From positions 62,001 through 126,000 of the forward strand of contig JADFWP010000002.1 of NCBI GenBank assembly GCA_015234115.1: a stretch of DNA of 64,000 bases, in the 5' to 3' direction. The notes beneath the pieces were generated by a model. That model worked only from the letters and a program-made list of their open reading frames with translations. It was not told the origin of the DNA and did not search any database. The DNA is from Magnetococcales bacterium (GTDB taxonomy: Bacteria > Pseudomonadota > Magnetococcia > Magnetococcales > Magnetaquicoccaceae). The first letter of the stretch is position 1. The number at the start of each line of letters is the position of its first letter. This document shows, in pieces, positions 25,373-36,294 of this stretch. The translations under genes and the position numbers were made by a program.

Positions 25373-26749
25373 TCAACACCGCTCCTCTTTGCGGATCATC
25401 TCGATGAAGCGTCGCACCAGCGCGGGATCCCACTGCCCGGCGTCCTGCTCCCGCTCGAAGATTCCCAACGCCTTTTCCAGCGGCATCCCCTTGCGATAGA
25501 CCCGATCACCGGTCATCGCATCCCAGGTGTCGGCAATCGAGACGATCCGGGCCAGCAGGGGGATGTTTTCTCCGGCCAGACCATCCGGATAGCCGCTGCC
25601 ATCCCAATGCTCATGGTGCCAGGCCGCGATTTCGAGAAATTCGTGAAAACGATGCAAGGGACGCATGATGGTGGCCGTATAACGGGCATGGCTGCGCATG
25701 ATGACGAACTCGTCATCGGTCAAGGGTCCGGGCTTGTTGAGAATGGCATCCGGCACGCCGATCTTGCCGAGATCGTGCATCAGCGCCCCCTTGTTGAGGA
25801 CTTTCAGTTTCTCCTCGGGCAGGCCCAGATGTTTGCCCAGCATCACCGCATACTTGGAAACCCGGGCCGAATGGCTCTGGGTGTAGGAATCCTTGGCCTC
25901 CAGGGCCTTGCTCAAGGATTGCAGGGTCTGGAGATAACTCTCATCCTGTTCGCGCATCAGTTGCTGGATATTGTCGGCCATGCCATTGATCGCCTGACCC
26001 AGTTGGCCGATTTCATCTTGTGGCAGCGGCATGGGAATGCGGGAGGTCAACGCCCCGCGACCGAACGAGGAGGTGATCCGGGAAAAGGTCTCCACATGCC
26101 GGATGGCCAAATGGTGCAACAGCCACCAGACGAACAGAAACAGGGCGAAACCGGTCGCCGAGATCACCAGGAGAATGCGCTTTTCGTAATCCCCGTCGAT
26201 GGTCTGGATGTGTTGCATCAATTCATCCATATCCAGTTCCGCCTCCAGACCGGCATTGACCGTCTGACCACCCAGACGGACCGGAATGATGACATCGATG
26301 GTCGGATGGGTATCCAGAATATCCCGCGCCAGCAGTTTCGGCAGTTCCGATTTGATGATCGGCTTGCCTTCCCGGATCACCTGACCATAAATCCCGTCCA
26401 TGCGCTTGTCATCGTGCAATCCCGGTTCGCTGTGGGCGAGCACCTGGCCGGATGCGGCATACAGATAGATCTGCTTGGGGGTGAAATCGAGAAAATCGAC
26501 CCGTTCCGGTGCCATGCTCACCAGCAACTCCGCACGGTACTGCCCGGCAGTGGAGTTGGTCGGCATGGCCTCCAGATGGTGGGAAAGCCCGACAAGATAA
26601 CTCTGAGCCTGCTTGTAAACCTGTTCGAGCAGCGCATTTTCGAGCTGGGATTCTGATTTTACCACCAGAATATAGATATTGATTATAAAACCCAGCAGGG
26701 AGCAGAACAGAATCTTCTGGGTAAGGGAGAGACGCGGCATCCGTGACAT
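25373..26749 (-). CDS. Membrane HD-GYP c-di-GMP phosphodiesterase
   Basis: 458 residues: TM helix (about 12-28), a periplasmic sensor of about 170 residues, a second TM (about 197-217), a HAMP domain, and an HD-GYP domain with HDLGKIG, HHEHWDGSGYPDG and ADTWDAMTGDR. HD-GYP enzymes hydrolyse c-di-GMP, and both key motifs are intact. It could lower the c-di-GMP that the two MshEN ATPases of this window should sense; that link is inference. Start ATG 26749 or 26740. Confidence 0.92.
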   Translation of the reverse strand: MSRMPRLSLTQKILFCSLLGFIINIYILVVKSESQLENALLEQVYKQAQSYLVGLSHHLEAMPTNSTAGQYRAELLVSMAPERVDFLDFTPKQIYLYAASGQVLAHSEPGLHDDKRMDGIYGQVIREGKPIIKSELPKLLARDILDTHPTIDVIIPVRLGGQTVNAGLEAELDMDELMQHIQTIDGDYEKRILLVISATGFALFLFVWWLLHHLAIRHVETFSRITSSFGRGALTSRIPMPLPQDEIGQLGQAINGMADNIQQLMREQDESYLQTLQSLSKALEAKDSYTQSHSARVSKYAVMLGKHLGLPEEKLKVLNKGALMHDLGKIGVPDAILNKPGPLTDDEFVIMRSHARYTATIMRPLHRFHEFLEIAAWHHEHWDGSGYPDGLAGENIPLLARIVSIADTWDAMTGDRVYRKGMPLEKALGIFEREQDAGQWDPALVRRFIEMIRKEERC

Positions 26750-26932
26750 GGCCTGTTTTCCATAGATTGGTCAATTCAACAGCAGATCGGGCCAGCATAA
26801 AGGAAACCAAAGCGGAATTCCACGATTCTCCGTGCTGTGGACGGTTGCGTGATCCGGATCTTTCGAGGAAAATCCCTGGTGACTTCCGGGTCTTTACCCG
26901 GTTCATGAACCCACCCATGAGGATTCCCCGCT

Positions 26933-28120
26933 TTGACCCGGCCACCGGATTGGGATGTGATCATTCTGGGAGCAGGCGCCTCCGGCCTGATGTGCGCCGC
27001 GACCGCAGGTCGCAGGGGACGGCGCGTTCTGGTGGTGGATCATGCCCGTCGGATGGGCGAAAAGGTGCGGGTCTCCGGTGGCGGGCGCTGCAATTTCACC
27101 CATCGCGCGGCCCGTCCCGACCACTATCTGGCCACCGATCCGGATTTTCCCCGTCTGGCGTTGCAGGCCTTCACCCCGAAAGATTTCATCCATCTGCTCG
27201 ACCGTCACGGCATCCGCCACCAGGAGAAAGAACCGGGACAACTTTTCTGCGCCGGTTCAGCCGAACAGGTCGTCTCCATGCTGCAAGACGAATGTCGCCG
27301 CAGTGGGGTGAACATCCTGGCAGGCCAGAAAATTCATCGGGTCGATGCCGAACAGCACCGTTTCGCGGTCACCACCGATCAGGGCCGCTGGCAGTCCGCC
27401 GCTCTGGTGGTGGCCCTGGGCGGACGCTCCATGCCCAAACTCGGGGCCACCACCCTGGGATACGATCTGGCCCGCCAGTTCGGCCTGAAAATCGTTCCGC
27501 CCCGTCCCGGACTGGTTCCCCTGACCTTTGGCGGCGAAATGTTGGCGCAGTGCCGCGCCTGGACCGGCATCTCCCTGAAAGCCACGGTCTCCTGTTCCCA
27601 GGCCCGCTTCACCGATGAACTGCTCTTCACCCATCGGGGGTTGAGCGGCCCGGTGATCTTGCAGATTTCCTCCTACTGGCGTCCGGGAGAACCGCTCACC
27701 CTGGATCTGGCGCCGGGCATCGAGCTCTTCGCCCGACTCAGGCAGGCCAAGGAAGAGGAGTCCGGTTTGCATCTGCGTACTGTTTTGTCACGATTCTTGC
27801 CTAGGAAACTGGCAACCGAGTGGCTCGTCACCCAGGGTGGAGAGGGACGCATGGCCGAAATTGCCGACAAACGGTTGCGCCTGCTGGCCGATGGCCTGCA
27901 CCAGTGGCGCGTGACCCCGTTGGGCACCAGCGGTTTTGAACGGGCCGAGGTGACCGTGGGCGGCGTGGATACCAACGCTCTGGATCCCTGCACCATGGCC
28001 TGTCGCACGGTTCCCGGTCTGTTTTTTGTCGGTGAGGTGTTGGACGTGACTGGCTGGCTGGGTGGTTTCAATCTTCAATGGGCCTGGTCCTCGGGCCATG
28101 CTGCCGGATTGGCGGTGTGA
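26933..28120 (+). CDS. HI0933-family NAD(P)/FAD-dependent oxidoreductase
   Basis: 395 residues. N-terminal FAD-binding motif ([13 protein letters not shown]), then the family hallmark [14 protein letters not shown], and near the end [27 protein letters not shown], all diagnostic of the HI0933/YhiN flavoprotein family, whose substrate is unknown. The only usable start is TTG 26933 (an in-frame stop lies at 26918), with AGGA 9 bases upstream. The hybrid kinase starts 8 bp after its stop. Confidence 0.93.
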   Translation: MTRPPDWDVIILGAGASGLMCAATAGRRGRRVLVVDHARRMGEKVRVSGGGRCNFTHRAARPDHYLATDPDFPRLALQAFTPKDFIHLLDRHGIRHQEKEPGQLFCAGSAEQVVSMLQDECRRSGVNILAGQKIHRVDAEQHRFAVTTDQGRWQSAALVVALGGRSMPKLGATTLGYDLARQFGLKIVPPRPGLVPLTFGGEMLAQCRAWTGISLKATVSCSQARFTDELLFTHRGLSGPVILQISSYWRPGEPLTLDLAPGIELFARLRQAKEEESGLHLRTVLSRFLPRKLATEWLVTQGGEGRMAEIADKRLRLLADGLHQWRVTPLGTSGFERAEVTVGGVDTNALDPCTMACRTVPGLFFVGEVLDVTGWLGGFNLQWAWSSGHAAGLAV

Positions 28121-28128
28121 GTCATGCC

Positions 28129-31100
28129 ATGAATGAGCTGTGGTCGATAGGGAATGCAACGATTGCTCACCCCGCAGGCGCTTTCGGGGTCGGGATGCTG
28201 TTGTTGGCGCTCCTGCTGCTGGTCCTGTGGAATCGCCGTCTTGTGCGGGAAATCAAACAACGCGCCCAGGTCGAAGAGAGCCTCAACGTGGCCCTGGCCG
28301 GCGGAGAACTGGGCTTCTGGGATGTGGATCCGCAGGCCGGAACCATCCGGGTCAACAACCGTTGGGCAAAAATGCTCGGCTACTCCCCTCGGGAGGTGGC
28401 CGTCATGCCCTTGACCCGCTGGGCCGAAACCATCCACCCCGCGGATCGCGACCGGGTGGTGGAGAACGGACGGGCCTATCTGGCCGGAGAAGTGGCCCGC
28501 TATGATCTGGAGTACCGCGCCCTGACCGGAGATGGGCACATGCGCTGGATGCGGGTGCGTGGTGCGATCATGGAACGCAACCGCCAACGCCAACCCACCC
28601 GTTTCGTCGGCACACTCCAGGACATCACCCTGCGCAAGTCCATGGAAGACGCCCTGAGCGCCTCGGAGGCCCGCAACCGCCTGATTCTCACCTCGGTGAA
28701 CGATGGCATCATCGGTCTCGACACCACCGGAAAAACCATTTTCATCAATCCAGCCGCCTTGTCCCTGTTGGGTTTCACGGCGGAGGAGCTGGCCGACCGG
28801 CCTGTTCCCGCCATCATTCACCACTCCCGCCCCGATGGCACTCCCTATGCCAAGCAGGAATGCCATCTGATCTCCACCTGTCAGGAGGGCACCACCTGGC
28901 AGGTCGAAGACGAGTTCTTCTGGCGCAAGGATGGCACCGGCTTTCCCGTGGAATACACCGCAGTCCCCATGCTCCGCGACGATCAGGTGGTGGGAGCCGT
29001 GGTGGTTTTCCGGGACATCACCGCCCGCCTCCAGGCCCAGGAGCAGATGCGCACCCTCTCCAAGGCCGTGGAAAACAGTCCGGCCAGCGTCATCATCACC
29101 GCCCTGGACGGCACCATCGAATATGTCAATCCCCAGTTCGCCCAGGTGAGCGGTCATCCCGCCGATGCGGTGATCGGCATCAATCTGCGCAAACTCAATG
29201 CCGATCTCCAGGAAAGCATTGAATACCAGAATCTCTGGTCCACCATCCATTCGGGTCAGGTGTGGCGCGGCGAACTGGTCAACCGGAAACCGGATGGCGA
29301 ATGGTTCGTCGAACACGTCTCCATCTCCCCGATCCGCGATGCCAACGGCACGATCACCCGTTTCGTGGCGGTCAAGGAGGACATCACCGAGCGCAAAAAG
29401 GCCGAAGAGCAACTGCGACTGGCCCATTTCCTGAGCGAAAACGCCTTGGATCTGGCTCGGGCCGGTCATTGGCATCTGCCCTTGCCCCTGGCGGAAGATG
29501 GCTGCTACATCTCCTCGGAGCGCACGGCGCGCATCACCGGCGACCCGCCTCGCGACGACTGGCGTTACCACTGGAAAAACGAGTGGTTCGCCAACATCGT
29601 GGCCGCCAACCCCGAGGCCGCCGAAGCGACCCTGGCCAATTTCCAGGCCGCTCTGGCCGGTTCGGTGCCGCGCTTCGATTCGATCTATCCCTACAAACGC
29701 CCCTGCGATGGTCAGGTGATCTGGCTGCACACCATCGGTCATCTGGTGCGCGACGCCTTCGGCCATCCCACCGATCTGTACGGCGTGACCCAGGATATCA
29801 CGGAACAACGGCTGGTCGAGGAACGCCTGCGGGAAAACCTGGCCTTGCGTGATCGCATGGCCGACGTGGAACGGTTCAATCGCCTGGCGCTGGGACGGGA
29901 ACAACGGATCATCGAACTGAAACGTCTGATCAACGCCCTGGTGGTGGAACGGGGCCGCGAGGTGATGTTCCATGCCCCGGAAATCGCCGAACAGACCGAA
30001 ATCCAACCTCAGGGTCCGGACGATCTCTTCCAGCAGCGTCTCGCCGCGCTGAGTCTGGCCGAAGACGCCGAACGGGCCAGGATCGAGGTCGAAGCCTACA
30101 AGGAACATCTGGAGGAGTTGGTGGAAGAACGTACCCACGAACTCTCCATCGCCATGGCCAAAGCCCAGGAGGCTGCCAAGGCCAAAAGCGACTTCCTGGC
30201 CAATATGAGTCATGAAATCCGCACCCCGATGAATGCCGTCATCGGCATGACCCATCTCGCCCTGCGCACCGATCTGAACGAAAAACAACGCAACTATATC
30301 CAGAAAGTGGACAGCGCCGCCAGAAGCCTGCTGGGCATCATCAACGACATTCTCGATTTTTCCAAGATCGAAGCCGGCAAGATGAATGTCGAACAGACCG
30401 ATTTCTCCCTCAAGTCGGTGCTGAACCATCTGACCGATCTGATGGTGAACCGTGCCAGGGAAAAAGGACTCGGCCTGCTCTTCCAGATCGATACCGACGT
30501 ACCCGACGGCCTGATCGGCGATGGCATGCGGTTGGGACAGGTGTTGATCAATCTGGTCAACAATGCCATCAAGTTCACGGAAAAAGGTCAGGTCCAGGTC
30601 CGGATCGGCAAACTGGCGGATGAAGGATTGGATGCCCTCTTGCGGTTCGCCGTCACCGATACCGGCATCGGCATGACCCCGGAACAGGTGGACAAACTGT
30701 TCAAGGCCTTTTCCCAGGCCGATGGCTCGACCTCCCGCAAATACGGCGGCACGGGACTCGGCCTGAGCATCAGCAAACGACTGGTCGAACTGATGGGCGG
30801 AACGATCGCTGTCGAAAGCGCGGTGGGCGTGGGCAGCACGTTCCATTTCACCGTGCGGTTCGGGGTGCGGCTGGGGGCGGTCGCATCTGCCGACGCGCCC
30901 GACACGGTGGAAGTGCCGGAACAATATACCCAGGCGTTGCGCGGCGCCCATCTGCTGCTGGTGGAGGATCACCCGGTCAACCAGGAATTGGCGCTGGAAA
31001 TTCTCAATGCGGCGGGCATCCACGTCGATCTCGCGGCCAACGGGGAAGAGGCCCTGGAAAAAGTGTGGCAGGGAGATTACGACGGGGTGTTGATGGATTG

Positions 31101-31995
31101 CCAGATGCCGGTCATGGATGGCTTCGAGGCCACCCGACGGATCCGCAGCGATCCACGTTTTCAGAAGCTTCCCATTCTGGCCATGACCGCCAACGCCATG
31201 AACGAGGACAAGGAACGCTGTCTGGCGTGCGGCATGAACGATCATATCGCCAAGCCTTTGGACATGGCGCATCTGTTCGTGACTCTGGCCCGGTGGATCA
31301 AGGCCGAACGCCGCATGGAACAACTCGTCATCGTGGAATCCTCCCGGCAGCAGGTCGATGAGTCACGCAAACTGGGTCTGCCGGAAATCCCCGGCATGAA
31401 CATGACCCAGGCCCTGCGCCGCATGGGCGGGAGCGTCAATCTGCTGCGGCGCATGATCGGGCGTTTCCGGGACAGCCAGGCGCGCTTCATGGAACGCCTG
31501 CGCGCGGCGATCGAGAGCGGCGATCTGACCACAGCCATCCGTGAAACCCATACGCTGAAAGGGCTGGCCGGCAACATGGGTGCCGATGGCCTGGCCGAAC
31601 GTGCCAAAGAGGTCGAAGCGATCCTCAAGCAGGGCGGGGAGCTGCCCGGCATGGAAACCGCGCTCGGACAACTGAAGGAGGCCCATCACGACCTGCTCGT
31701 CGCCATTGACACCGCCTTGACGGATCGGAGTCAACAAGCGCAAACTCGTCCAGCGCGTGCGGCCCAAACCGTGGATCGCCAGATTCTTGCCGTTGAAATG
31801 AAAGAGTTGGCGCAACTGCTGAGTGAATACGATTCCACGGCCGGAGCCAAGGTTCTGGCGGTGACTGAAAAACTTTGCCTGATGGGATTGGAGATCGAGG
31901 CCGAACAGCTCAAACGGATGATCGAGCAATACGAGTTTGAAGAGGGGCTGGAAAAACTTAAAATAATTGCAAAAACTTGTCAAGTTCTTTTATGA
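28129..31995 (+). CDS. Multi-PAS hybrid sensor histidine kinase with REC and HPt
   Basis: 1288 residues. One TM helix near the N-terminus (about 18-38), then four PAS/PAC-like units (about 45-570), a coiled coil, a HisKA domain with phospho-accepting His 695 ([14 protein letters not shown]), an HATPase domain ([31 protein letters not shown]), a receiver with Asp 990 ([11 protein letters not shown]) and an HPt domain with His 1141 (THTLKGLAG). This is a self-contained four-step phosphorelay. The REC-HD-GYP protein starts 32 bp downstream and is the likely final target. Confidence 0.94.
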   Translation: MNELWSIGNATIAHPAGAFGVGMLLLALLLLVLWNRRLVREIKQRAQVEESLNVALAGGELGFWDVDPQAGTIRVNNRWAKMLGYSPREVAVMPLTRWAETIHPADRDRVVENGRAYLAGEVARYDLEYRALTGDGHMRWMRVRGAIMERNRQRQPTRFVGTLQDITLRKSMEDALSASEARNRLILTSVNDGIIGLDTTGKTIFINPAALSLLGFTAEELADRPVPAIIHHSRPDGTPYAKQECHLISTCQEGTTWQVEDEFFWRKDGTGFPVEYTAVPMLRDDQVVGAVVVFRDITARLQAQEQMRTLSKAVENSPASVIITALDGTIEYVNPQFAQVSGHPADAVIGINLRKLNADLQESIEYQNLWSTIHSGQVWRGELVNRKPDGEWFVEHVSISPIRDANGTITRFVAVKEDITERKKAEEQLRLAHFLSENALDLARAGHWHLPLPLAEDGCYISSERTARITGDPPRDDWRYHWKNEWFANIVAANPEAAEATLANFQAALAGSVPRFDSIYPYKRPCDGQVIWLHTIGHLVRDAFGHPTDLYGVTQDITEQRLVEERLRENLALRDRMADVERFNRLALGREQRIIELKRLINALVVERGREVMFHAPEIAEQTEIQPQGPDDLFQQRLAALSLAEDAERARIEVEAYKEHLEELVEERTHELSIAMAKAQEAAKAKSDFLANMSHEIRTPMNAVIGMTHLALRTDLNEKQRNYIQKVDSAARSLLGIINDILDFSKIEAGKMNVEQTDFSLKSVLNHLTDLMVNRAREKGLGLLFQIDTDVPDGLIGDGMRLGQVLINLVNNAIKFTEKGQVQVRIGKLADEGLDALLRFAVTDTGIGMTPEQVDKLFKAFSQADGSTSRKYGGTGLGLSISKRLVELMGGTIAVESAVGVGSTFHFTVRFGVRLGAVASADAPDTVEVPEQYTQALRGAHLLLVEDHPVNQELALEILNAAGIHVDLAANGEEALEKVWQGDYDGVLMDCQMPVMDGFEATRRIRSDPRFQKLPILAMTANAMNEDKERCLACGMNDHIAKPLDMAHLFVTLARWIKAERRMEQLVIVESSRQQVDESRKLGLPEIPGMNMTQALRRMGGSVNLLRRMIGRFRDSQARFMERLRAAIESGDLTTAIRETHTLKGLAGNMGADGLAERAKEVEAILKQGGELPGMETALGQLKEAHHDLLVAIDTALTDRSQQAQTRPARAAQTVDRQILAVEMKELAQLLSEYDSTAGAKVLAVTEKLCLMGLEIEAEQLKRMIEQYEFEEGLEKLKIIAKTCQVLL

Positions 31996-32027
31996 TGTGG
32001 CAACCGGAGTAATCTCAAGGACCAGAC

Positions 32028-33077
32028 ATGGCCATCACGCCACCCGTGCAGACAATTCTGGTGGTGGATGACATCCCGGACAACATCACCTTGTTGACCG
32101 AGGTGCTCAATCCCCACTATCGCACCCGCATCGCCACCCAGGGTGAAACCGCCCTGAAAATCGCCGGTTCCGCCTCGCCTCCGGACCTGATTCTGCTGGA
32201 TATCATGATGCCGGGAATCAACGGCTACGAGGTATGCCGACGGCTCAAGGAAAACCCGGATACCCGCGCCATTCCGGTCATTTTCGTCACGGTCATGGAC
32301 GATATTCAAGATGAGCAACAAGGTTTGGAACTGGGTGCGGTCGATTATCTCATCAAGCCGATCAGTCCGGCGATCATGCTGGCCCGGGTCCGCACCCATC
32401 TGGCGTTGCGGGATCAGACCCGCGAACTGCAACGTCTGGTCCACGAACGCACGACCGAGTTGGAAATCACCCGACGGGAGATCATCCACCGGCTGGGACG
32501 GGTGGCGGAGTTCAAGGATTACGAAACCGGCCTGCACATCGTGCGCATGAGTCACTATGTCCTGCTGCTGGCCCGTGCCGCCGGACTGGGAGACACCTCC
32601 TGCGAAATTCTCTTCAGTGCCGCGCAGATGCACGACATCGGGAAAATCGGCATTCCGGATCACATCCTGCTCAAGCCCGGCAAGCTCGACGCGGAGGAAT
32701 GGGCGATCATGCGGCGTCATCCGGAGATGGGGGGGGCGATCATTGGAGAACATGCGGATGATCTGCTCAAAACCGCCCGGATTCTGGCGCTGACCCACCA
32801 CGAAAAGTGGGATGGCAGCGGCTATCCCAAGGGACTGCAAGGGGAAGAGATCCCCCTGTCGGGCCGCATCGTGGCCATCGCCGATGTTTTTGATTCCCTG
32901 ACTTCGACCCGCCCCTACAAACAGGCCTGGTCGGTGGACAACGCCATCCGCTTCATCGACGAAAACGCCGGCAGCCACTTCGATCCCAAACTGGTACAGC
33001 TCTTCAAGACGATTCTGCCGGAAATTCTGCGCATCCGGGAGCAGTACGCGGAGGATGCAAGAGAGGAGAGGGAGTGA
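32028..33077 (+). CDS. Response regulator with HD-GYP output
   Basis: 349 residues. Receiver domain with ILVVDDIPDN, phospho-Asp 58 (LLLDIMMPG) and a YLIKP lysine, then a helical linker and an HD-GYP domain (MHDIGKIGIPDH, THHEKWDGSGYPKG, IADVFDSLTS). It should hydrolyse c-di-GMP when phosphorylated. Directly downstream of the hybrid kinase, so the pair probably converts a PAS-sensed signal to c-di-GMP turnover. Confidence 0.95.
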   Translation: MAITPPVQTILVVDDIPDNITLLTEVLNPHYRTRIATQGETALKIAGSASPPDLILLDIMMPGINGYEVCRRLKENPDTRAIPVIFVTVMDDIQDEQQGLELGAVDYLIKPISPAIMLARVRTHLALRDQTRELQRLVHERTTELEITRREIIHRLGRVAEFKDYETGLHIVRMSHYVLLLARAAGLGDTSCEILFSAAQMHDIGKIGIPDHILLKPGKLDAEEWAIMRRHPEMGGAIIGEHADDLLKTARILALTHHEKWDGSGYPKGLQGEEIPLSGRIVAIADVFDSLTSTRPYKQAWSVDNAIRFIDENAGSHFDPKLVQLFKTILPEILRIREQYAEDAREERE

Positions 33078-33193
33078 ACGGAAAACGGATGGAAATTCCG
33101 TGACCGCTACCATCGGGGGAATGGTCGCCAGAAAAACAATGACCGCCCAACCCATTCGGATCGCACCCGCGCCAGTCGTGAAGGAGTGATTTC

Positions 33194-35272
33194 GTGCTGG
33201 AAACAGAGACAACGGAAGACCCCATCCCCCCGCCCGATCCGGTCGCGACCTGGATCGCGGCCTGGCAAGGGGTGCTGGACGGGTTGACCCATTGGCGGGT
33301 GGCGCTGGCGGAACGTGCCCCGCTGGAGGCCGAGGAGGCGTTGCGCGCCCTGCTGGAAGAGCGCGCCGCGCTGCTGGAGAACCGCCGGGAGGTGCGTCGT
33401 CTGGCGCGAGCGGTCGGCAGGGATCTCCCCTTTCCCGAGCACGCCCCCTGGCAGGGCGCGCTCGAAGCCTATCGCCGCCGTCGCTTCGAGGCGGTGCTGG
33501 CCGAAGCGGCAGAAGAACCGGACACCGATACCCGCGCTGCCGACCGTCAGATCGTGCGCGAAGAGACCCAGGATCCGGAAGCCCTGTTTCTGCTCCCCTA
33601 CTGGCACTATTTCGGCAGACTCCACAAGGCCCTGGATCAGCTGCGCCTGCAACGGGAAGCCACGGCCATCACCCGGATCCACGAATTCCACGCCCTGTTC
33701 CCGGCCCGTGAGCAGTTCCGTCAGGTGACGATGTTTCTCGGTCCGACCAACTCGGGCAAGACCTATCAGGCGTTGCAACGGCTGATCGGCGCCGAGAACG
33801 GCATCTATCTGGCCCCGCTGCGGCTGCTGGCGCTGGAAGTGGCCGAGACCCTCAACGGCTGGGGCGTGCCGTGCAACATGATCACCGGCGAAGAGCGGGT
33901 TCTGATCGAAGGCGCGCGCCACACCGCCTGCACCATCGAAATGCTCCCGTTGCACCACAGCTATGAGGTCTGCATCATCGACGAAGCCCAGATGCTCGGG
34001 GACGCGGATCGCGGCTGGGCCTGGACCCAGGCGATCCTGGGCGCCCGCGCCGAGGAACTGCTGATCATCGGCGCGCCGGAGGCCAGACCGGCGGTGGAAA
34101 AACTGCTCGCCCTGACCGGGGATCCCTGTCAGATCCACCGGCTGGAGCGGCTCGCGCCGCTGCAACTGATGCAAAAACCGCTCAAGAACGTGCGCGAACT
34201 GGAGCCGGGCACCGCGATCATCGTCTTTTCCCGCTCGGCGGTGCTGGGGCTGAAAGCCGAAATCGAACAGCGCACCGGTCTGGCCACGGCAGTGCTCTAT
34301 GGCGCCCTGCCCCCGGAGGTGCGCCGCATTCAGGCCCATCGTTTCGCCAGCGGCGAGGCTCCCCTGCTCGTGGCCACGGACGCCATCGGCATGGGCCTGA
34401 ACCTCCCGATCCGCACCATTCTCTTTGCCCAGGACAGCAAGTTCATCAACCGGGTGGAACACCCCCTCACTCCCATGGAGGTGCGTCAGATCGCGGGCCG
34501 GGCAGGCCGTTTCGGCAAGAATGAAATCGGTTTCATCGGCACCTACCAGATCCCCCTGCATCGCATCGCCGCCGCCTTTCGCACCGATCCCCTGCCGATC
34601 CGTCGCGCCCATCTCGCCCCCAACATCGATCATCTGCTGGCCATCGCCTCGCTGCGCGGCGAACGCAATCCCGCATTGGCACGGCTCTTTTCGATCTTTT
34701 TGCAGACCGTCAAGCCCGATCCCACGGTCTATGAACTGGCGGATCTGGAGGATCAGATCGTGCTGGCGCGCATTGCGGATCGCCATAAAGGGTTGGATCT
34801 GGCCACCCGTTTTGCCCTCTCCGCCGCTCCGGTGCCATTGCGCGAAGGGATGGCGGTGAGCGCTTTTGAAAGCATGACCACCACCGTGGCCCGGGATCGC
34901 ACCCTGGCTTTGTCCAAGGTGTTGCCCGACGATCACGGCGGAACCGGCGGTCGACTGGCACTGCTGGAGACCTCGATGCGGATTGTCAGCCTCTACTGCT
35001 GGCTCCATTTCCGTTTTCCCCGCCACTTTCCCGATCTGGAACAGGCGGAAGACAAACGCCGCGAGATCAACCGGGAGATTGGCACCATCCTGAAAAAAGA
35101 GCGCAAGCTGGATCGTCACTGCTCGATCTGCGGGGACTCCCTGCCCCCGCGTCACACCCATCCGGTGTGCGATCCCTGCTGGCACGCCAAACGGGTGACG
35201 CCTCATCAGGTGCGACGTGGACCTCCAGTGCGTCATGGGACGGGTCGCGCCGGAGGCAGGCGTCACGCATGA
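33194..35272 (+). CDS. Suv3-like superfamily 2 RNA helicase
   Basis: 692 residues. An N-terminal charged region (1-175), then Walker A GPTNSGKTY (about 183-191), APLRLLALE, the Walker B variant CIIDEAQM (DEAQ rather than DEAD), IVFSRSAV, ATDAIGMGLNLPI and IAGRAGRFG: the motif set of mitochondrial-type Suv3 RNA helicases. The C-terminus has a putative zinc knuckle (CSICG, then CDPC). Start is GTG 33194 with AAGGAG 8 bases upstream. Likely acts in RNA turnover; partner nuclease unknown. Its stop overlaps the next gene (ATGA). Confidence 0.9.
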   Translation: MLETETTEDPIPPPDPVATWIAAWQGVLDGLTHWRVALAERAPLEAEEALRALLEERAALLENRREVRRLARAVGRDLPFPEHAPWQGALEAYRRRRFEAVLAEAAEEPDTDTRAADRQIVREETQDPEALFLLPYWHYFGRLHKALDQLRLQREATAITRIHEFHALFPAREQFRQVTMFLGPTNSGKTYQALQRLIGAENGIYLAPLRLLALEVAETLNGWGVPCNMITGEERVLIEGARHTACTIEMLPLHHSYEVCIIDEAQMLGDADRGWAWTQAILGARAEELLIIGAPEARPAVEKLLALTGDPCQIHRLERLAPLQLMQKPLKNVRELEPGTAIIVFSRSAVLGLKAEIEQRTGLATAVLYGALPPEVRRIQAHRFASGEAPLLVATDAIGMGLNLPIRTILFAQDSKFINRVEHPLTPMEVRQIAGRAGRFGKNEIGFIGTYQIPLHRIAAAFRTDPLPIRRAHLAPNIDHLLAIASLRGERNPALARLFSIFLQTVKPDPTVYELADLEDQIVLARIADRHKGLDLATRFALSAAPVPLREGMAVSAFESMTTTVARDRTLALSKVLPDDHGGTGGRLALLETSMRIVSLYCWLHFRFPRHFPDLEQAEDKRREINREIGTILKKERKLDRHCSICGDSLPPRHTHPVCDPCWHAKRVTPHQVRRGPPVRHGTGRAGGRRHA

Positions 35273-36105
35273 TTCCCGACGGACGGCGCATTCTCTATCG
35301 TCGCTCTCATGGAAACCGGGTGATCGAAGTCAGCGAAGATCACGCCACCCGCACCCTGGCCTTTGACAGCCATTTGACCCAAAGCCGCATGTCCCTGGCC
35401 GATCCCAATGTCCTGGTGCTGCGCTATACCCGCCGCATGATGGCCGGTTTGCTCTTTCTGGAAGCCCCAACGCTGCAAACCCCCTTTCGGGTGTTGATGA
35501 TCGGGCTGGGCGGGGGGTCACTGGTCAAATTTCTGTTGCACCACTTTTCCGCCTGCCGGATGGATGTGGTGGAAAACGATCCGCTGCTGCCGACCCTGGC
35601 CCGACGCTATTTTCATCTGCCCCGTGAACTCCGCCTGACGCTCCATCTGGAGGATGGAGGACGGTTCATGGAGCGGATGGCAACGGATGCCACCGCCGGA
35701 GGCTATGATCTGATTCTGCTGGATGCCTTTGATCAGGCCGGCATGGCGCGGGATGTCTATACCGATCCGGTCTTTGTCCAGGCCCACGCCCGGTTGTCCA
35801 CGCGCGGCGTGCTGGTGATCAACATGATCCGTTCCGACGAGGCGCTCTACCACCGGGGCGCAGAGGCGATCCGACGCCGCTTTCCCGGAGCATCCCTGGC
35901 ACTGTCCGTACCGGGATTCAACAACGAGATTCTGTTTGCCGGGCCGGGTGTCGTGAGCCAGGAGGACAATTCACGCCAGACTCTGGAAGAGCGCGCCCGC
36001 ATGCTGGAAGCGCGGCTGAAGTTGAATTTCTCCCTCTATCTGCAAGAGATGGTGCGCATCGAGGGGGGCAGGAACTGGCTGCGCTGGCTGCGCTGGTCGG
36101 CATGA
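35269..36105 (+). CDS. Spermidine synthase-like methyltransferase-fold protein
   Basis: 278 residues. A GLGGGSL glycine motif, DVVENDP and DLILLDAFD match the spermidine-synthase (SpeE-like) Rossmann fold. It lacks the full set of polyamine-site motifs I would want for calling a true SpeE, so aminopropyltransferase activity is uncertain. ATG 35269 overlaps the helicase stop, indicating a two-gene unit. Confidence 0.82.
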   Translation: MIPDGRRILYRRSHGNRVIEVSEDHATRTLAFDSHLTQSRMSLADPNVLVLRYTRRMMAGLLFLEAPTLQTPFRVLMIGLGGGSLVKFLLHHFSACRMDVVENDPLLPTLARRYFHLPRELRLTLHLEDGGRFMERMATDATAGGYDLILLDAFDQAGMARDVYTDPVFVQAHARLSTRGVLVINMIRSDEALYHRGAEAIRRRFPGASLALSVPGFNNEILFAGPGVVSQEDNSRQTLEERARMLEARLKLNFSLYLQEMVRIEGGRNWLRWLRWSA

Positions 36106-36294
36106 CGGAAACGCGCATGCCGGGGTCTGCCCCGCGCCCGAACGGCATTCGTGTCCAAAGCCGTCCGATTCAACCAAACCGGAATGCGGATAACATGGTT
36201 TCCATGACGCGATCCGAAAAGACCGGTTGGCCGCGATCCGTCCTGGCGGCACCGGCAATCCGCATCAGGGGGCGGAGCGAATCCGAACCTTGCA

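Noticed and set aside
28075-31323. 1082-codon open frame on the minus strand opposite the hybrid kinase
   Set aside because: It mirrors the GC-rich coding strand of a clear kinase, is rich in His/Gly/Gln, and has no domain. Same for long antisense frames at 10071-11411, 11242-13041, 20365-22506, 47673-49415 and 53076-55622.
31970-31993. AACTTG/CAAGTT hairpin with TTTT as terminator after the hybrid kinase
   Set aside because: The stem is six AT-rich base pairs with a one-base loop inside the coding end, and the downstream regulator is probably co-transcribed.
36106-36294. Small gene between the spermidine-synthase-like gene and pth
   Set aside because: Frames here are extensions of antisense reading through the neighbours with no ribosome site; the convergent gap shows no terminator either.
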